Source of the DNA: Acidimicrobiaceae bacterium | GTDB taxonomy: Bacteria; Actinomycetota; Acidimicrobiia; Acidimicrobiales; RAAP-2 | DNA: 33,742 nt | Reading direction: 5' to 3' | NCBI GenBank assembly: GCA_003133545.1 | Contig: PKYA01000048.1 | Coordinates: 37,243-70,984 of the forward strand | Shown here: piece after piece, positions 15,546 to 25,037 of the stretch | Layout of the letters: each line of letters begins with the position of its first letter | How positions within the stretch are numbered: position 1 is the stretch's first letter | Made by a program: the position numbers and the translations under genes | The notes under the pieces: model-generated | Told to the model about the DNA's origin: nothing | Database searches by the model: none | The model's input: only the letters and a program-made list of their open reading frames with translations

Positions 15546-15941
15546 GGCCGCAGAGGGTTGGTCCAAATCGAGGCCATGGGCCTCGAGCAGTGCCAGGAAG
15601 TCGCGCTGGTAGACCACCAGCACGGGGACTTCGGGGTAGAGCTCGCGCATCCGGCGCACCTTCCCGTTCTTGCGCGTCACCAGACGCTGCTCTGCCGTGG
15701 TCAATTCGATGAAGACGCCGCGCCCGGGGAGCCAGAAATCCGGGCGGAACCCCGAGACGGGCGAGCCCTGCTCGTCCCAGCGCAACGGGAACTCCACGGG
15801 CTCGTACTCCCACCGCTCCTCGTAGAGGTCGAGCAGGGCGGCGAAGAGCCGTTCGGAGGGATGAGCGAAGCGGACCCGGCCGGCGGGTGCGCCGGCGGGG
15901 TGGTGCGGGCTGCGGTGGTGGGCGGAGGTGACCTGGGTCAC
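15543..15941 (-). CDS. PD-(D/E)XK-like protein, unknown function
   Basis: 132 aa from GTG 15941, which overlaps the MerR stop in a GTGA. The core FRPDFWLPGRGVFIELTT gives the PD ... E-x-x motif of the PD-(D/E)XK nuclease fold. The usual Lys after Glu is replaced by Thr, and a nearby VTRKNGKVRR could supply a lysine. From memory, a domain of this kind is found fused to, or annotated with, hypoxanthine phosphoribosyltransferases in related actinobacteria; no such partner is in this window. The coupling to MerR suggests co-expression. A longer frame to 16196 runs inside merR and is a shadow. Activity is unknown. Confidence 0.7.
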   Translation of the reverse strand: MTQVTSAHHRSPHHPAGAPAGRVRFAHPSERLFAALLDLYEERWEYEPVEFPLRWDEQGSPVSGFRPDFWLPGRGVFIELTTAEQRLVTRKNGKVRRMRELYPEVPVLVVYQRDFLALLEAHGLDLDQPSAA

Positions 15942-16441
15942 TCGCCCGAAGCTCGGGCCGCCCGGACCTCGTCCGGGCGCTCGCCGGCGGGCCGGGACTG
16001 GGCCGTCACGTCCATGCGCACGATGTCGGCTTCGAGCTCGTCCACCACACCGGCCAGGGGCACGATGTTGAACACGCCCTGCCCCCCGGCCAAGAGGTCC
16101 ACGACCTCGCCGTTGGAGCGGGCGAGCACCGAGCTGGTGCCGGTCAGCACCAGGTTCGAGGACGCCACGTCGGCGCCCAGGTCCTCGCGCAGGCATTCCA
16201 CGGCACGCCGGGCCGACTGCAGCGACACACCGGCGTCGAGCAGCTGCTTGATCACCTTGAGCTCAAGCACGTCCGAGTACGAGTAGACCCGACGGGTGCC
16301 ACTCCCCCGCGCCGCCGTCACCGACGGCTGGAGCAGGCCCGTCCGGGCCCAATAGTCCAGCTGGCGATAGGTGATGCCCACCAGTGCGCACACCTGCGGT
16401 CCGTGAAACCCTCCGACCTGGGTTGTAGGCCCCTCAGCCAT
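15938..16441 (-). CDS. MerR-family regulator near gcv genes (Rv1830-like)
   Basis: 167 aa from ATG 16441, which has GGGAGG 6-7 nt upstream; ATG 16474 would add 11 poorly conserved residues and overlap the -10 hexamer. A MerR winged helix-turn-helix spans about residues 15-85 (GITYRQLDYWARTGLLQP, RVYSYSDVLELKVIKQLLDAGVSLQSAR). The C-terminal part (VVDLLAGGQGVFNIVPL) matches the actinobacterial group that includes M. tuberculosis Rv1830, which also sits beside gcv genes. No metal-binding Cys cluster is seen. Control of gcv or of its coupled partner is inference. Confidence 0.88.
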   Translation of the reverse strand: MAEGPTTQVGGFHGPQVCALVGITYRQLDYWARTGLLQPSVTAARGSGTRRVYSYSDVLELKVIKQLLDAGVSLQSARRAVECLREDLGADVASSNLVLTGTSSVLARSNGEVVDLLAGGQGVFNIVPLAGVVDELEADIVRMDVTAQSRPAGERPDEVRAARASGE

Positions 16442-16472
16442 TGCACCTCCCGTGCTCCCGTCTCCGCCCACC

Positions 16473-16478
16473 ATCGTA
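16473..16478 (-). promoter_or_regulatory. -10 hexamer TACGAT before merR
   Basis: TACGAT lies about 31 nt before ATG 16441. This allows a short leader of about 25 nt that contains the GGGAGG ribosome site, unlike the leaderless genes. Confidence 0.4.
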
Positions 16479-16515
16479 GCCCTTCTCGGACGACAATGAA
16501 GTAGTTACGAAGGCG

Positions 16516-17766
16516 TTATTCGGCGGCGCTCGGGCCCCCCTGCCCCCTGCGGGGCTCCCCCGCGGCCGCCGGCCACACGACGACGCCCCCGTGCACGCTG
16601 ACCCCGACACGGGCGCCTGTCGCAAGCGGCGTGCCGGCGGTCATGCGCGCCACGAGCTCGGGGAGGCTCCCGCTGTCGGGCTGCACCCGCACGACGGCAT
16701 CGTGGCCGAAGTACTCGTAGCTGCGGACCACGCTGGTGACGCCCGACGTATCGGCGTCCGTGAGGAGAAGCTGCTCGGGACGGACCATCACGCTCACCGG
16801 CCCATCAACGCCGCTCTGGCCCTCCGCGCGGCCGGCGGCGGTCCATTCTTCGTCGCGCGGCACCACGTCGAGGACACCCAGGGCAGTGGTCACCCGCTGC
16901 CCGCGCCGCATGCCCTCCAGCACGTTGGCCTCTCCCAGGAACTGGGCCAGCTCGGCGTCGTGCGGGAGGCGGTAGAGGTTGGACGGGGAGTTGACCTGGG
17001 CGATCACGCCGCCACGCAAAATGGCCACCTGATCGGCCATCGAGAGCGCCTCGTCCTGGTCGTGCGTGACCAAAATTGCCGTGATCCCCGCGCGGCGCAG
17101 CACCTCGCGCACGTCGGCGCGAACCGAGGCCCGCAAGGCGGCATCGAGCGAGGAGAACGGCTCGTCGAGCAAGACGATCTCGGGATCCGATGCCAGCGCG
17201 CGCGCCACGGCCACCCGCTGTTGCTGCCCGCCCGAGAGCTGATGGGGATACCGGCGCTCGAGCCCGGCCAAGCCCACGAGGTCGAGCAGCTCGCGCACGC
17301 GCCTGCGGCGCCCCTCGCCGCGATGCCGCCCTTCCCCGCGGTGCCGCCCATCTGCTTCGCGCAGCCCGTCCGCTCCGTGCAGCCCGTCCGCCCGGTGCAG
17401 TCCGTCCGCTTCGCGAAGCCCGTCCGCACGATGCAGCCCGTCCGCCCGATTGAGCCCGAAGGCCACGTTGCGGCCCACGCTGAGGTGGGGGAACAACGCA
17501 CCCTCCTGGGGCACATAGCCGAGGTGTCGTTTCTCGCAAGGCACGAACCGGTGCGTCGAGTCATCCACGACTTCGGCTCCGATGCAGATCTCGCCCGCGT
17601 CGGGTCGCTCGAACCCGGCGATGATCCGCAGCAGGGTGGTCTTGCCACTGCCCGAGGGCCCGAGGATCGCCGTGAAGGATTGCTCGGGGACGTCGAGCTC
17701 GACGCCCGACAGCACCGACAAGCCGCCGAACGACTTGGCCACCCCCCGCACCGACAGACTCTTCAC
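16516..17766 (-). CDS. fbpC: iron(III) ABC transporter ATPase (FbpC-like), repeat-bearing
   Basis: 416 aa. It powers uptake through the adjacent permease. Walker A GPSGSGKT is at 36-43, Q-loop Gln87 ([11 protein letters not shown]), signature LSGGQQQR at 177-184, Walker B IVLLDEP at 197-203 and H-loop His235 (LVTHDQDEA). A C-terminal TOBE-like regulatory domain follows (about 300-400). Start GTG 17766 overlaps the permease stop in a GTGA; the open frame continues far upstream only as a shadow. Oddly, residues 106-153, in the helical subdomain between Q-loop and signature, are eight tandem hexapeptides such as HRADGL and READGL, encoded by 18-bp repeats. All catalytic motifs are intact. An Fe(III) substrate is inferred from the operon and iron box. 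Confidence 0.93.
   Translation of the reverse strand: MKSLSVRGVAKSFGGLSVLSGVELDVPEQSFTAILGPSGSGKTTLLRIIAGFERPDAGEICIGAEVVDDSTHRFVPCEKRHLGYVPQEGALFPHLSVGRNVAFGLNRADGLHRADGLREADGLHRADGLHGADGLREADGRHRGEGRHRGEGRRRRVRELLDLVGLAGLERRYPHQLSGGQQQRVAVARALASDPEIVLLDEPFSSLDAALRASVRADVREVLRRAGITAILVTHDQDEALSMADQVAILRGGVIAQVNSPSNLYRLPHDAELAQFLGEANVLEGMRRGQRVTTALGVLDVVPRDEEWTAAGRAEGQSGVDGPVSVMVRPEQLLLTDADTSGVTSVVRSYEYFGHDAVVRVQPDSGSLPELVARMTAGTPLATGARVGVSVHGGVVVWPAAAGEPRRGQGGPSAAE
17308..17451 (-). repeat. eight 18-bp in-frame repeats inside the ABC ATPase gene
   Basis: 144 bp encode [42 protein letters not shown] and HRGEGR in a row. Units vary by point changes but keep the 18-bp period, so the reading frame is never lost. 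Confidence 0.9.
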
Positions 17767-19451
17767 AAGGTCACCATTGTGCCCGGTGCATGGCCAGACG
17801 CCGGCGGGGGCGCGACTGCGGGTCCGGCGCGCGCGGGCAGGCGGTCGAACCAGCGACCCAACACGTAGCTGGGGACGGCGGCGATCAGCATGATCACGCC
17901 GGCGTAGGGCGCCGCCTGGCTGTAGGAGAGGTTCGTCTGGAACTGCCAGAACTGGGTGGCCAATGTCTGCGCGCCGGTCGGGATGAGGACCAACGTCGCC
18001 GTGAGCTCGGTGGCCGACTCCAGGAACACCAAGCAGAACGCCGCGGCCAGGCCGGGCGCGATGAGCGGGAGGGTGACGCGCCAAAAGACCGACCGACGCG
18101 GTACACCCAGCGAATGGCCCACCTCCTCGAGGCCGACGGGCGACCGCGCCACGGCGGCGCGCACCGACACCACCGCCAGGGGGAAGAACATGACGGCGTA
18201 GGTGAAGATCAGGAGGGTCGGCGTCTGGTAGAGGTGGCCGTCGAGGAAGTGCTCGGTCACATAGGTGAACGCCAAGGCGATCACCAGCCCGGGCACCCCC
18301 AGGATCAACATGTCGAAGCGCTCGAGGAGCCGAACCTCCCGGCGCGGGTGGCGGATGGAGAGAAGGGCGATCGGCAGCGCGGCCACGGTGGCCAACGCCC
18401 CGGCGCCCACCGCGTACGAGAAGGTGGTGCCTGCGGCGCCGAGCAGGGAGGCCGGCGGCAAGGTCGAGTTCCCGCCCTTCACCATGAGGTAGATCACGGC
18501 GGCGACGGGCACGCCCAGCGACACCGCCACCAGTAGTCCCACCCCGCCCAAGGCGGCGGGGGTGGCACGGCCCAAGCGCACCGGGCGGAGCTGCCGGGCC
18601 ACCCCGGCGCCCAACCGGGCCCCGCGGCCGCCGCCGCGGGCGGCCCCCTCCCCCAGGAGCACGAAGATCCCCAGCACCACCAGGAGCACCGAGAGGGCAC
18701 ACGCTGCCGGCGAGTTGTACCCGTTCTGGAGCTCCGAGTAGATCTCCGTGGTCAAGGTGCGAAAGCCGAGGATCTCGAAGGCCCCGAACTCGGCCAGCAC
18801 CACCAGCGCGACGAGGACGGATCCCCCCAGGATGGCCAGGCGGGCCTGGCCGACCGTCACCCGCCAAAAGGTGCGCAGACGCCCGAGGCCGAGGCTGCGG
18901 GCCACCTCCTCTTGCGCCGGATCGGCGCTGCGCAGGTTGGCGGCCACGGGGAGGTAGACCAGCGGGTAAACGGCCACGGTCATGACCAGGACGGCGGCCC
19001 AGAAGCCGCCGAAGGACGGGAAGATGGCCCGCCAGCCGAAGCTGACGACGAAGTCGGGGATGCCGAGTGGGATCACCACCAGCACCGCCCAGAAGCGGCG
19101 GCCGGGAAGAGCGGTGCGCTCGATGAACCAGGCGGTGAGTGTGCCCACCACGGCGCAGAGGAAGGTGACGACGATGGTGAGGCTCACCGAGTCCCACAGC
19201 AGCTGCGCCGTGAGGCGGCGGAAGAGCAACGGACCCAGGGTGCCCCACCCCACCTGCGCCGCATCGACGACCAGGAAGACGAGGGGGAGCCCGACGGCCA
19301 CGGACGCCACCACGGCACCCAGGACGAGCAGGCGCGGCAGGCGGTGCCCGCCCCTTCCGCCCCGCCATCGGGCCGGTGGCACGGCACGGGAGCGATCCCC
19401 CGGATCGCCCGGGGGGACTTCGCTGGGCGGGGAGGCGACGACCGAGGTCAT
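17763..19451 (-). CDS. fbpB: iron(III) ABC transporter permease (FbpB-like)
   Basis: 562 aa with about 12 membrane helices and two fused binding-protein-dependent transport domains, as in FbpB/SfuB-type permeases. Each half has an EAA-like loop that docks on the ATPase: [20 protein letters not shown] in the first and [20 protein letters not shown] in the second. The N-terminal 40 residues are Pro/Arg-rich and cytoplasmic. Its stop overlaps the ATPase start. It begins 10 bp after the stop of the binding-protein gene. Confidence 0.93.
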   Translation of the reverse strand: MTSVVASPPSEVPPGDPGDRSRAVPPARWRGGRGGHRLPRLLVLGAVVASVAVGLPLVFLVVDAAQVGWGTLGPLLFRRLTAQLLWDSVSLTIVVTFLCAVVGTLTAWFIERTALPGRRFWAVLVVIPLGIPDFVVSFGWRAIFPSFGGFWAAVLVMTVAVYPLVYLPVAANLRSADPAQEEVARSLGLGRLRTFWRVTVGQARLAILGGSVLVALVVLAEFGAFEILGFRTLTTEIYSELQNGYNSPAACALSVLLVVLGIFVLLGEGAARGGGRGARLGAGVARQLRPVRLGRATPAALGGVGLLVAVSLGVPVAAVIYLMVKGGNSTLPPASLLGAAGTTFSYAVGAGALATVAALPIALLSIRHPRREVRLLERFDMLILGVPGLVIALAFTYVTEHFLDGHLYQTPTLLIFTYAVMFFPLAVVSVRAAVARSPVGLEEVGHSLGVPRRSVFWRVTLPLIAPGLAAAFCLVFLESATELTATLVLIPTGAQTLATQFWQFQTNLSYSQAAPYAGVIMLIAAVPSYVLGRWFDRLPARAGPAVAPPPASGHAPGTMVTL

Positions 19452-19461
19452 CGACGTGGCG

Positions 19462-20496
19462 TCACAACAGCTGGGCCTCTTGCAAGAGCTTTATCGCCTC
19501 GGCCCCGGTGCCCAGCTGGGCGATCGAAATGGAGTTGGGCTGGAGCTGGCTGAGCGGCGTCTCGCCGGTTCGCACCACCCCCGACGCGATCGGGTACTCG
19601 AAGCTCTCGCTGTGGGCGATGATCTCTTGCCCTTGGGCCGAGACGATGAAGGCCAGGAACTGCTGATCGGCCGCCTGGTTCTTCGACGACTTGAGGATCC
19701 CGGCCCCCGAGACGTCGACGACGTAGCCCACGTCGTGGGGGGCGAAGTAGGCGATCTTGCTGTGCATGTTGGACGCGCCGACTTCCGCCCGCTCGCGGTA
19801 CCAGTAGTACTGGTTGATGATCCCCAGCGCGACCTGGCCCCGGTTCACCTCGTCGGCGATGGTCTCGTTGTCCGGGTAGAGGTGGCTGGTCGCGTTGGCC
19901 TTGAGGGCGTTGAGCCACCGAAGTGCCGCCGCGTTGCCGTAGGTGCGGGCGACGGAGGTGACGATGGGTTGAAAGTCGGTCTCGCCGCCGGCCAGGGCGA
20001 TCTTGCCCTTCCACTTGGGCTGCGCCAGCTGCATGGCCGATGTCGGGAGCTGGCTGGGCTTGAGCAAGGCGGTGTTGTAGACCATGACGCTGACCCGGGC
20101 CGAGACGCCCACCCAGTTCCCGGTGGGCGAGCTGTACTTGGCCGGCGTCTTGGCGAGGGTCGACGGCTTGACCGAGGAGAGGAGGCCCTTGGCCGCCAAT
20201 GCTTCGAGCGGCGGGGAGTTCTCGGTGAAGAACACGTCGGCCGGGGAGTTCCTGCCTTCCGCTTGTATCTGGTCGACGAAGGTGTCCTCGTCGTCGTAGC
20301 GGGCGTTGACCGTAATCCCGGTCTTCTTCTCGAAGGCGGCGATCAAGTACTCGGTGGTCTGGACGTGCTGGCCGCTGTAGAGGGTGATGCTGCCGCCGGA
20401 GGCCGAGGCCGGCGCTCCCCCTCCGTCGCCGACCGACCACAGGACGCCGGCCAGTGCCGTCGCGAGCAGGCCAGAGCGGATCGATCGACGCCTCAC
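19462..20496 (-). CDS. fbpA: iron(III) ABC transporter substrate-binding protein (FbpA-like)
   Basis: 344 aa from GTG 20496, which overlaps the lipoprotein stop in a GTGA; a longer frame upstream is a shadow of the lipoprotein gene. A signal peptide (RRRSIRSGLLATALAGVLW) is likely cleaved after PASASA-like residues before GGSITLYSGQH. The mature protein is a class II periplasmic-type binding protein. SGQHVQTTEYLI, ADVFFTENSPPLEAL and NQYYWYRERAEVG are typical of FbpA-type ferric-binding proteins, and the paired Tyr residues in NQYYWY are the known Fe(III) ligands. No lipobox is present, so anchoring may depend on a partner such as the upstream lipoprotein (inference). Confidence 0.9.
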   Translation of the reverse strand: MRRRSIRSGLLATALAGVLWSVGDGGGAPASASGGSITLYSGQHVQTTEYLIAAFEKKTGITVNARYDDEDTFVDQIQAEGRNSPADVFFTENSPPLEALAAKGLLSSVKPSTLAKTPAKYSSPTGNWVGVSARVSVMVYNTALLKPSQLPTSAMQLAQPKWKGKIALAGGETDFQPIVTSVARTYGNAAALRWLNALKANATSHLYPDNETIADEVNRGQVALGIINQYYWYRERAEVGASNMHSKIAYFAPHDVGYVVDVSGAGILKSSKNQAADQQFLAFIVSAQGQEIIAHSESFEYPIASGVVRTGETPLSQLQPNSISIAQLGTGAEAIKLLQEAQLL

Positions 20497-20915
20497 GGCG
20501 CCACTCCCGGGCACGAAGCGTTGAGCGCGTCGAAGGCCCGTGCGATCGCCTTCTTGGCCGCATGGCCGCCACCGTCGGTGCGCACCAGAGCCCGGTCGGC
20601 CGCAATCAGACTCGAGAGCGTGGCGCCGACCGGGCCGTCGGAAGTGTGGATCTGCCCGAGCGGCTGAATTTGGCTGAGCGCGTACCCCACTGGATCGGCG
20701 CCGGGATCGGGCCCGTCCGAGAGCACGGCCATGAGCTTCTGGCACAAGGCGGCCGGCGCCGCCATGGGCGCTCCCCCACCGGGTCCGCCTGCCCCGCAGG
20801 CGGCCGCCAGCAGCGGGAAGGTGACCACCATGGAGGCCAGGGCCACCGGGCGGGAATGCGTCCGAAAATTGCGCCCGGCACGAGTCCCCCCGGTGTCCCC
20901 CCGGGACTGGCGCAT
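20493..20915 (-). CDS. lipoprotein, first gene of the iron uptake operon
   Basis: 140 aa, not recognised. The N-terminus is basic, followed by a hydrophobic stretch and a lipobox-like LLAAAC-G, so it is probably a lipid-anchored extracytoplasmic protein. The mature part is helical, with two Cys (CQKLM and ASC) that could pair. It overlaps fbpA by 4 bp and sits directly behind the iron box, with GGGAGGG 7 nt before the ATG. Its place as promoter-proximal gene suggests a role in iron capture or in tethering the soluble binding protein; this is inference. Confidence 0.8.
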   Translation of the reverse strand: MRQSRGDTGGTRAGRNFRTHSRPVALASMVVTFPLLAAACGAGGPGGGAPMAAPAALCQKLMAVLSDGPDPGADPVGYALSQIQPLGQIHTSDGPVGATLSSLIAADRALVRTDGGGHAAKKAIARAFDALNASCPGVAP

Positions 20916-20939
20916 CGTGAAACCCTCCCTCTACCTCGG

Positions 20940-20962
20940 AAAGTAAGGTTACCCTAACTTAG
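20940..20962 (-). promoter_or_regulatory. DtxR/IdeR-type iron box with overlapping promoter
   Basis: TAAGGTTACCCTAACTTAG (20944-20962) matches the 19-bp DtxR/IdeR consensus TTAGGTTAGSCTAACCTAA at 16 positions. On the minus strand a -10-like TACTTT (20945-20940) abuts it, and a TTGGCT lies about 15 nt further upstream. A metal-bound repressor would therefore block the promoter. It lies 28 bp before the lipoprotein start codon. It points to iron-repressed expression of the whole operon. Confidence 0.8.
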
Positions 20963-21006
20963 CCAAGGTCTCTTGGAGCGTCAAGATCGGGGGATCGGGC
21001 CCGGGC

Positions 21007-22821
<1,815 letters not shown>

Positions 22822-22833
22822 GCTCTAGAAGCG

Positions 22834-23475
22834 ATGAGCCTGCACGACGCACCTCCGGCGGATATCGCCGTCGAGGACCACGGGGTCCCCCTGCGCCCCC
22901 CGCCACGGGCGGGCGTCAGCATGAAGGCCGCCATGATCGTGCCCGGGCTCGGCTTCTTCATCCTCGTGGTCTTCATCGGCGCCAGCCTCCTCACGTCCAA
23001 TCCCGTGCAATCGACGAAGACTTCCGTCCGGACGTTCTCGGTGCCGGGGACGAGCCTGCGGGCCCGGCCCGCGGTCGACGACCTCAAGGCCATCACGGTG
23101 TCGGGCCAGCCGCCGGGCAACATCCTCAACAACGTGTCGATCCCCGAGGGCGCCACCTTGGTCTCGCACCAGAACAACACCGACTCGGCGCAGGGGTACG
23201 ACGCCCAGATCGGGCTCACCGACGACGCGTCGCAGGCAGCCGTTGAGAACTTCTACGCCAAGGACATGAAGAAGCAGGGCTGGCAGATCCTCAACACAGG
23301 GCCGGCCGACCACAACCCCAACGCCATCGAGGTCCTGGGCAAGGAGGCGGGCTCCGACGGGTACTACTGGGAGATGGGCGTCGTGGTTTCGGCGACCACC
23401 TTCGGTCCGAACGCGCCGCCTGCGGGAGTCACCCACTTCACCCTCGAGCTGTTCCAGCAGAGCGACCCGGACTGA
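22834..23475 (+). CDS. single-pass membrane protein of unknown function
   Basis: 213 aa, not recognised. About 30 cytoplasmic residues are followed by one membrane segment (about 33-54, MIVPGLGFFILVVFIGASLL) and an extracytoplasmic domain of about 150 residues with a globular look (IPEGATLVSHQNNTDSAQGY, VENFYAKDMKKQGWQIL, YYWEMGVVVS). The middle resembles the way small secreted actinobacterial domains place a W-Q-I-L strand after an amphipathic helix; no family is claimed. It starts 12 bp after thiD, but a hexamer overlapping the thiD stop may give it its own start. A 14-bp repeat array begins in its last codons. Confidence 0.75.
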   Translation: MSLHDAPPADIAVEDHGVPLRPPPRAGVSMKAAMIVPGLGFFILVVFIGASLLTSNPVQSTKTSVRTFSVPGTSLRARPAVDDLKAITVSGQPPGNILNNVSIPEGATLVSHQNNTDSAQGYDAQIGLTDDASQAAVENFYAKDMKKQGWQILNTGPADHNPNAIEVLGKEAGSDGYYWEMGVVVSATTFGPNAPPAGVTHFTLELFQQSDPD

Positions 23476-23567
23476 GCGGCCCGGTTTGAGCGACCCGGAC
23501 TGAGCGGCCGGTCTGAGCGGTCGGTCGGGGGGGTCGGTCGGGGCGGGTCGGTCGGGGCGCGCGATCA
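23460..23567. repeat. degenerate 14-bp and G-rich tandem array
   Basis: GAGCGACCCGGACT at 23460 is followed by 13-14 bp variants at 23474, 23488 and 23502. The array then passes into runs of GGTCGGTCGGGGCG to about 23567. It starts within the last codons of the unknown membrane protein gene and fills the gap between two convergent genes. Confidence 0.75.
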
Positions 23568-23581
23568 GGGCGCGCTGGCGC

Positions 23582-24979
23582 TCACGACGAGATCGGTGAC
23601 GGTATTCGTGGTGCCGGTTCCCCTGGCGTCGACTTCTGTGACACCAGCTCGTCCGGACGCGCCGGCTCCGCGAAGAGATACGACCAGACGAAGAAGTTGA
23701 TCGGGTAGAGCAGGTACCCGATACGCGTGGCGGGTGCCAGCAGCGTGATGACGCCCATCACCACCCCACCGACCTTGCACACCTGGGACGCGGTCCGAGG
23801 CGGCCGACGATAGAGATACCACGCGAGCAACGCGCCGCCGAGCAACCCCACCGCCAAGGGGAGGACCCGGTGCAGGAACGGGAACGCGCTGACGATGAGA
23901 TGGCCCGGCAGCGGGCTGGCCGCCGGTGAGTTCACGCCCGACAGGCCCAGGGGGAACAGGACGACGTTGTCGAAGAAGGCCCAGGGTCCACCGAGCGCGA
24001 ACGGGACGACCACGGGACCGGCCACCAGCAGCATGCCGAGCACCATGAGCCAGGGACGGCGCTTTCCGCGACGATCGTACGCCGCGAATAACGCCAGGGC
24101 GGCGAGGGGCCACGCGGTGAACTTCATGGCGGACACCACCCCCAGCACCAGGCCGGAGGCGAACGGTTGTCGTCGCTGGGCCAGCACCATGGCCAGCAAG
24201 AGGAACGCCACCACCGGCATGTCGTCGCCGCCGGTGGCCAGCGGGAGCGCAGCCGTGGGCAGGATGGCGATGACCTGGACGGCACGCATCTTGCGCCGGC
24301 GGTCAGCCGGGCACAGGTACAGGGCCACCGCGGCCACGAGCAAGGTGCACAGGCTGAAGAAGATCCGGGCGTCGGTCAGCTCGATGTCGTGCTTCTTCAC
24401 GCTGGGTATGCCGAACACGGACATGAGCGGGAGGTAGGGGACGAAGGCGTCCACGGTGGACACGCCCTTGGCGTGGTAGACCACCTTGCCGTTGGGATTG
24501 GTGACCTCGTGATAGGGGTTCTTCCCTCGGGCCACCGCCTGCCCCTGGTGCTCTATCACCCCCACCTCAGGCTGGAAATGGGAGCCGGGGTCGCCGTCGG
24601 AGCGCCAGACGATCTCGAGCCCGAGTGGGATCGCCGTGGCACCAGCGAAGACACAGACGGCCACCCCGATGCGGGCCGCCCAGTTGCGACGCGCCCTTTT
24701 GGGCGCCATGGCGCTCGCCCGGCCCGACTTGGACCGGCGCGCCGCCACCACGGCCACGCCAGCCGACGCCACGACGCCGAAGAGAAACGGGCCGATGGCC
24801 AACTCCGCCCACTGGCGGTAGAGGGCCAACGTCGACGTCAGGATGGTGATCAGCGCGAAGGCGGCGCCGAGCCCGTAGAGGATGGCATCGCCCGCCTCGG
24901 CACTGACCGACGGGATACGGCGACGAGCCAACGTTGCCATCGTGCGCCCGGCCTCAAGCCGGGTATGTGTGGTCGACAT
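23582..24979 (-). CDS. GT-C-like multi-pass membrane protein
   Basis: 465 aa with about ten membrane helices. It resembles GT87/DUF2029-type membrane glycosyltransferases that use polyprenyl-phosphate sugars. The large loop after the third helix holds HFQPEVGVIEHQGQAVARGK, then NPYHEV and VDAFVPYLPLM, typical of that group. The family call is moderate; acceptor and sugar are unknown. ATG 24979 is the first Met after the region turns coding. ATG 24940 is an alternative. The frame open further upstream is antisense to nothing conserved and overlaps the peptidase gene, so it is a shadow. Confidence 0.72.
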   Translation of the reverse strand: MSTTHTRLEAGRTMATLARRRIPSVSAEAGDAILYGLGAAFALITILTSTLALYRQWAELAIGPFLFGVVASAGVAVVAARRSKSGRASAMAPKRARRNWAARIGVAVCVFAGATAIPLGLEIVWRSDGDPGSHFQPEVGVIEHQGQAVARGKNPYHEVTNPNGKVVYHAKGVSTVDAFVPYLPLMSVFGIPSVKKHDIELTDARIFFSLCTLLVAAVALYLCPADRRRKMRAVQVIAILPTAALPLATGGDDMPVVAFLLLAMVLAQRRQPFASGLVLGVVSAMKFTAWPLAALALFAAYDRRGKRRPWLMVLGMLLVAGPVVVPFALGGPWAFFDNVVLFPLGLSGVNSPAASPLPGHLIVSAFPFLHRVLPLAVGLLGGALLAWYLYRRPPRTASQVCKVGGVVMGVITLLAPATRIGYLLYPINFFVWSYLFAEPARPDELVSQKSTPGEPAPRIPSPISS

Positions 24980-25037
24980 GGGTCTGCCCACAGCCTGACA
25001 TAGCAGGTTCAGGTGGGCCACAGTATTGACGAACTTC

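Noticed and set aside
13143-16286. Two long plus-strand frames over gcvPA, gcvT and the MerR region
   Set aside because: They are mirror frames of conserved genes with Arg/His-rich, motif-free translations.
17767-19368. Upstream extension of the ABC ATPase frame to about 950 codons
   Set aside because: The extension runs out of frame through the permease gene and is Arg/Pro/Gly-rich. The ATPase starts at GTG 17766 with a GTGA overlap.
18982-20667. 561-codon plus-strand open frame
   Set aside because: Antisense to the permease and binding-protein genes; no recognisable motif.
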